Shown here: positions 61,449-64,000 of the stretch, one piece after another
Layout of the letters: each line of letters opens with the position of its first letter
Position numbering within the stretch: position 1 is the first letter of the stretch
Assembly (NCBI RefSeq): GCF_013267355.1
Contig: NZ_CP053985.1
Coordinates: 1,240,001 to 1,304,000 of the forward strand
Length of the DNA: 64,000 nucleotides
Direction of reading: 5' to 3'
From: Achromobacter pestifer
GTDB lineage: Bacteria > Pseudomonadota > Gammaproteobacteria > Burkholderiales > Burkholderiaceae_B
The notes under the pieces: model-generated
What the model was told of the DNA's origin: nothing
Databases searched by the model: none
Seen by the model: the letters and a program-made list of their open reading frames with translations, nothing else
Made by a program: the position numbers and the translations under genes

Positions 61449-62439
61449 GCGCCACCTCTTCGGGCATGAGCCTCGCGCCGCGCTGCTTGAAGCACCTGGT
61501 CGAAAACAGCACCGCATGCGGCCAGGCATCCAGCCCGAGCCGGCCGGCGATGGCATCGCGCTGCGCCCGCACCGCTTCCCGCTCTTTGCCGTGGATCATG
61601 CAGAAGAGGTTGTAGGGCCACTGCGGCAGGCTGCGCGCGCGCCGGTAGCAGAGCGTGACGCCGGGCTCGGCCCCCAGTTGCTCCCCCAGCGCATCCACCC
61701 GCGCGTCATCCACGTTCCAGACGCACATCGCATTGGCGCGATAACCAAGCTGGCGGTGCCTCAGCACCACGCCGAAGCGGCGGAACAGGCCTGCCTGCAG
61801 CCATCGCTCCAGCAAGCACAGCGCCTGGTCCTCATCCAGCCCGGCAAGAAGCCCCAGCCGGCGATAAGGTTGCGCGCAGAGGTCCAGCCCGTCCTGCACG
61901 GCGTGGAGCAAGGCTTCTTGCGCGCTGCCGGCGGGCGGCAGCGCCGCCGGCTTGCCGCGGGGCTGCGGCGGCGCGCGGCGTTGCGGCGAGCTCAGGCTGA
62001 ATCCCAGATCGATGTGGTACTCGGCCTGCATGGGCAAGGCCAGCGGCTCGCAGCCGGTATCCTGCCCGATCCGCGCCAGCAAGCGCGCGAGCGCGCCGGG
62101 CGTGCGGCAGGCGGCCACGAACCACAGGTTCAGCGCATGCTCGCGCTCGTAGTTGTGATTGACTTGCGCCAGACCGCTGACGTGGGCGGCGACCTGCTCC
62201 AGACGGACGGCCGGCACATGCATGCCCACCAGCGCGCTGGCGAAGCACGACTGATGCAGCACCGGGCCGATCCGGCTCACCACGCCCTCGCGCTGCCAAC
62301 GGCGAAAGCGCGCCATCACCGCGCCTTCGTCCAGGCCGGCGCGCTCGCCCACCAAGGCGTAGGGCCGCGGCACCAGCGGAAAACTCCGCTGCCAGCCGTC
62401 GAGCAGAAGCAAATCGGAATCGGACAGTTCAAAAGCCAA
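61441..62439 (-). CDS. nirD: Fused siroheme decarboxylase NirDL
   Basis: A 332-residue fusion of two AsnC-like units: a D-type half (about 1-150, HNYEREHALNLWFVAACRTP) and an L-type half (about 175-332, LCYRRARSLPQWPYNLFCMIHG), joined by a Pro-rich linker. The halves are paralogs of NirG and NirH in this operon. The start is TTG, supported by AGGAG eight bases upstream, within the last codons of nirF. Other heme d1 clusters keep D and L either split or fused; fusion is known from Paracoccus. Confidence 0.88.
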   Translation of the reverse strand: MAFELSDSDLLLLDGWQRSFPLVPRPYALVGERAGLDEGAVMARFRRWQREGVVSRIGPVLHQSCFASALVGMHVPAVRLEQVAAHVSGLAQVNHNYEREHALNLWFVAACRTPGALARLLARIGQDTGCEPLALPMQAEYHIDLGFSLSSPQRRAPPQPRGKPAALPPAGSAQEALLHAVQDGLDLCAQPYRRLGLLAGLDEDQALCLLERWLQAGLFRRFGVVLRHRQLGYRANAMCVWNVDDARVDALGEQLGAEPGVTLCYRRARSLPQWPYNLFCMIHGKEREAVRAQRDAIAGRLGLDAWPHAVLFSTRCFKQRGARLMPEEVAHG

Positions 62440-63598
62440 TCCGGCCGCTCCTGTTCGTGAAGAAAATGCCGCTGGGCTGGGAGATGTCCAGCGTGGCGCC
62501 GCGTTGCAGTGTCCGGGTGTCGTACACCAGCACCCGGTCATCGTCGCGCGCAGACAGCCACACCGCCTCGCCGCGCGGCGTGAACTCCATGTGCAGCACG
62601 CCGCGGCCGGGCGCCAGCGTCCGGACCACGGCCAGGGTTTCGGTGTCGATGACCTGTACCTGGCCGTTGTCGGGCACCGCGAAGTTGACCCAGACGCGGC
62701 GGCCATCGGGCTGTGCCATGACGAACACCGGTTGGCCCAGCGTGGCGATGCGGCCGGTTTCCTGCCACGTGGAGGTGTCCACCACCAGCACCTCATGCCT
62801 GCCGATGGCCGGCAGGAACAGGCGTCCGCCCGCCGCGCTCCAGCCTCGCAGATGAGGCATCTTGTAGACCGGCAGCGCTTGTTCGCCGCGCCCATAGCCC
62901 TGCAGGATCTTGCGCACGCCCGCCTCCGGATGCCACAGGTCCATCATGGCCAGCGCATCCTCGCCGAACAGTCCGGCGATGTAGTAGCGGCCATCCGGCG
63001 TGACCAGCGCGTCGTAGGGCTGGCGGCCGGCGTCATAACGCTGCGTGACCGGCCGGGCGGGGTCCGACAGATCCGTGATCCAGATCTCGCCCGCGTCGAA
63101 CAGCGCGTAGGCGAACTTCTGTCCGGGCAGGTCCGCCAGGCCGACCACCTTGGAACGCTTGCCGGGCGCATACTCGGCGGGCACTTCGCTGATCTGGCGC
63201 AAGGTCGCGGCGTCGAAGACCTTGATCCCGCCAGGCGCGTAGTTCTGCACCACGATCAGCCGCCCGTCCTGCGAGATGGCGCCGCCGATCGCATTGCCGG
63301 ACTGGATGATGCGGCGGTCCACGCGCCCCCGCAGCAGATCGACCTTGGTCAGCCCGCCGTCGCGGCCGAAGACGTAGCCATGGCGGCCGTCGCGGGAATA
63401 GGCGATGTGCGCATGGGAAAGGTCGCCCAGTCCTTCGACCCGCGCCAGGCGGGTCTGTCCGCTGGTTTCGACGATGGAGACGGCGCCGTCGGCGCGCTCG
63501 ATCACCATGCCAAGGTCGTTGGTGCCGCGCGGGTCGGTGGCCGCGGCACAACCGGCCAGCGCGATGGCGGCCAGGACGAGCAGGAAACGCAGTTTCAT
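62429..63598 (-). CDS. nirF: Heme d1 biosynthesis protein NirF (lipoprotein)
   Basis: A 389-residue d1-type beta propeller without cytochrome c. A lipobox (LAGC) marks it as a membrane-anchored periplasmic lipoprotein. LSHAHIAYSRDGRHGYVFGRDGGL, VYKMPHLRGW and the end SQPSGIFFTN are typical of NirF, which binds late heme d1 intermediates. It starts 8 bases after nirC and overlaps the nirDL start by 11 bases. Confidence 0.93.
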   Translation of the reverse strand: MKLRFLLVLAAIALAGCAAATDPRGTNDLGMVIERADGAVSIVETSGQTRLARVEGLGDLSHAHIAYSRDGRHGYVFGRDGGLTKVDLLRGRVDRRIIQSGNAIGGAISQDGRLIVVQNYAPGGIKVFDAATLRQISEVPAEYAPGKRSKVVGLADLPGQKFAYALFDAGEIWITDLSDPARPVTQRYDAGRQPYDALVTPDGRYYIAGLFGEDALAMMDLWHPEAGVRKILQGYGRGEQALPVYKMPHLRGWSAAGGRLFLPAIGRHEVLVVDTSTWQETGRIATLGQPVFVMAQPDGRRVWVNFAVPDNGQVQVIDTETLAVVRTLAPGRGVLHMEFTPRGEAVWLSARDDDRVLVYDTRTLQRGATLDISQPSGIFFTNRSGRIGF

Positions 63599-63605
63599 GA
63601 GCCTT

Positions 63606-63953
63606 CTATTCCTCTGGAAAGCCCTCGAGCAGGCGCGCCGCGATCCAGGCGGCCTCGTCGGGCGCAAGCATGCCCTGCCACCCAGGCATGGCGGTCGCGG
63701 GCAGGCCGCGCAGAATCACCTGTTCGAGATAGGCCGGCGGCTTGCCGGCAAGCGCTTGCGGCGTCAGCGCCGGCCCCAGTCCTCCAGTCAGGCGCAGCCC
63801 ATGGCAGGAGCCGCAATCCTGGCGCACCAGATGGATGAGCCGCGGCGGGTCGACGGAGCCGATATCCGGCGGCGCCTGCGCTTGGCCGGCCGCCGCACCC
63901 CACCCTGTACAACACGCCAACATCAGGCATATCAGGCCGCGACCGGGGCGCAT
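63606..63953 (-). CDS. nirC: Cytochrome c NirC-like
   Basis: A 115-residue periplasmic cytochrome c: signal peptide to about residue 26, heme motif CGSCHG, Gly/Leu-rich LTGGLGPALTPQAL and axial Met in LPATAMPGW. Order nirC-nirF-nirDL matches known nir operons. NirC can reduce the cd1 enzyme or assist heme d1 maturation. Confidence 0.88.
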   Translation of the reverse strand: MRPGRGLICLMLACCTGWGAAAGQAQAPPDIGSVDPPRLIHLVRQDCGSCHGLRLTGGLGPALTPQALAGKPPAYLEQVILRGLPATAMPGWQGMLAPDEAAWIAARLLEGFPEE

Positions 63954-64000
63954 GGCTCGGCCGCGTCACGGAAAAGCCGCTGTCCGGCGCCGGCGACGGA
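63932..64000 (-). other. Open frame running in from beyond the window
   Basis: Upstream of nirC on the minus strand a frame is open from the window edge to a TGA at 63932-63934, overlapping the nirC start by 22 bases. It could be the last 22 codons of the preceding gene of the operon. It has no recognised features, so this is only a possibility. Confidence 0.25.

Noticed and set aside
63595-63969. Alternative frame of about 124 codons overlapping nirC in another phase
   Set aside because: It lacks a heme motif and signal peptide, while the nirC frame has both and fits the operon.

Overview
The window is 64 kb of high-GC DNA from a chromosome that looks like a member of the Alcaligenaceae (Achromobacter/Bordetella type). 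The reasons are two Bug-type periplasmic receptors of the tripartite tricarboxylate transporter family, several class III CoA-transferases, many ABC-fed catabolic operons each next to its own regulator, and a tpiA-secG pair with a tRNA-Leu(GAG). No insertion sequence, prophage or CRISPR array was seen. Genus assignment is an inference from gene content, not from a phylogenetic marker.

Region by region. (1) 1-2.4 kb: a partial lipoprotein gene, an LprI-like lysozyme-inhibitor-type protein and an AcfC-like periplasmic binding protein. (2) 2.4-12.6 kb: a GntR/FCD regulator divergent from a ten-gene catabolic operon. The operon encodes a 61-residue AtzG-like protein, an amidase, a CoA-transferase, an enoyl-CoA hydratase, a three-gene ABC importer, a PuuE-like deacetylase, an alpha/beta hydrolase and a MmgE/PrpD protein. 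(3) 12.6-24.4 kb: a nitroreductase-like gene, then a D-amino-acid/D-peptide operon: FAD oxidase, RidA, M81 peptidase, five-gene peptide importer, D-aminoacylase and a XRE-cupin regulator. (4) 24.6-27.6 kb: a ferredoxin-type reductase, a GrpB-family protein and three small proteins. (5) 27.7-35.7 kb: an acyl-CoA pathway under an IclR regulator, with two dyad operators in its divergent promoter region. (6) 35.7-49.7 kb: tRNA-Leu(GAG), a Bug receptor, 2-oxoadipate dioxygenase (HglS) coupled to an FMN hydroxyacid dehydrogenase, LysR, a YadA-type adhesin with fifteen 16-residue repeats, phospholipase C with a small lipoprotein, PhnCDE-like transport, a HAD phosphatase and an RpiR regulator. (7) 49.7-52.4 kb: core genes secG, tpiA, a quinone oxidoreductase and tRNA-Ser(UGA). 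(8) 52.4-64 kb: ccsB, a MocR regulator and a heme d1 locus.

The most unusual region is the last one. It carries a nearly complete heme d1 pathway (nirC-F-DL-G-H-J on the minus strand). Convergent to it is a plus-strand operon with a divergent cytochrome cd1-like protein, a small cytochrome c and a CysG-like protein whose methyltransferase half is truncated and degenerate. NirJ carries a C-terminal domain resembling DUF4202. A shared 12-base element (CAYAGGACAAAW) lies upstream of ccsB, at the start of the mocR gene and upstream of the cd1 operon. That ties a PLP-dependent regulator to a heme d1 enzyme whose substrate is not obvious.

Most operons have short or overlapping gene junctions, and coding direction is organised in blocks around divergent promoters. 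Long open frames antisense to these genes are a by-product of the high GC content and were left out.
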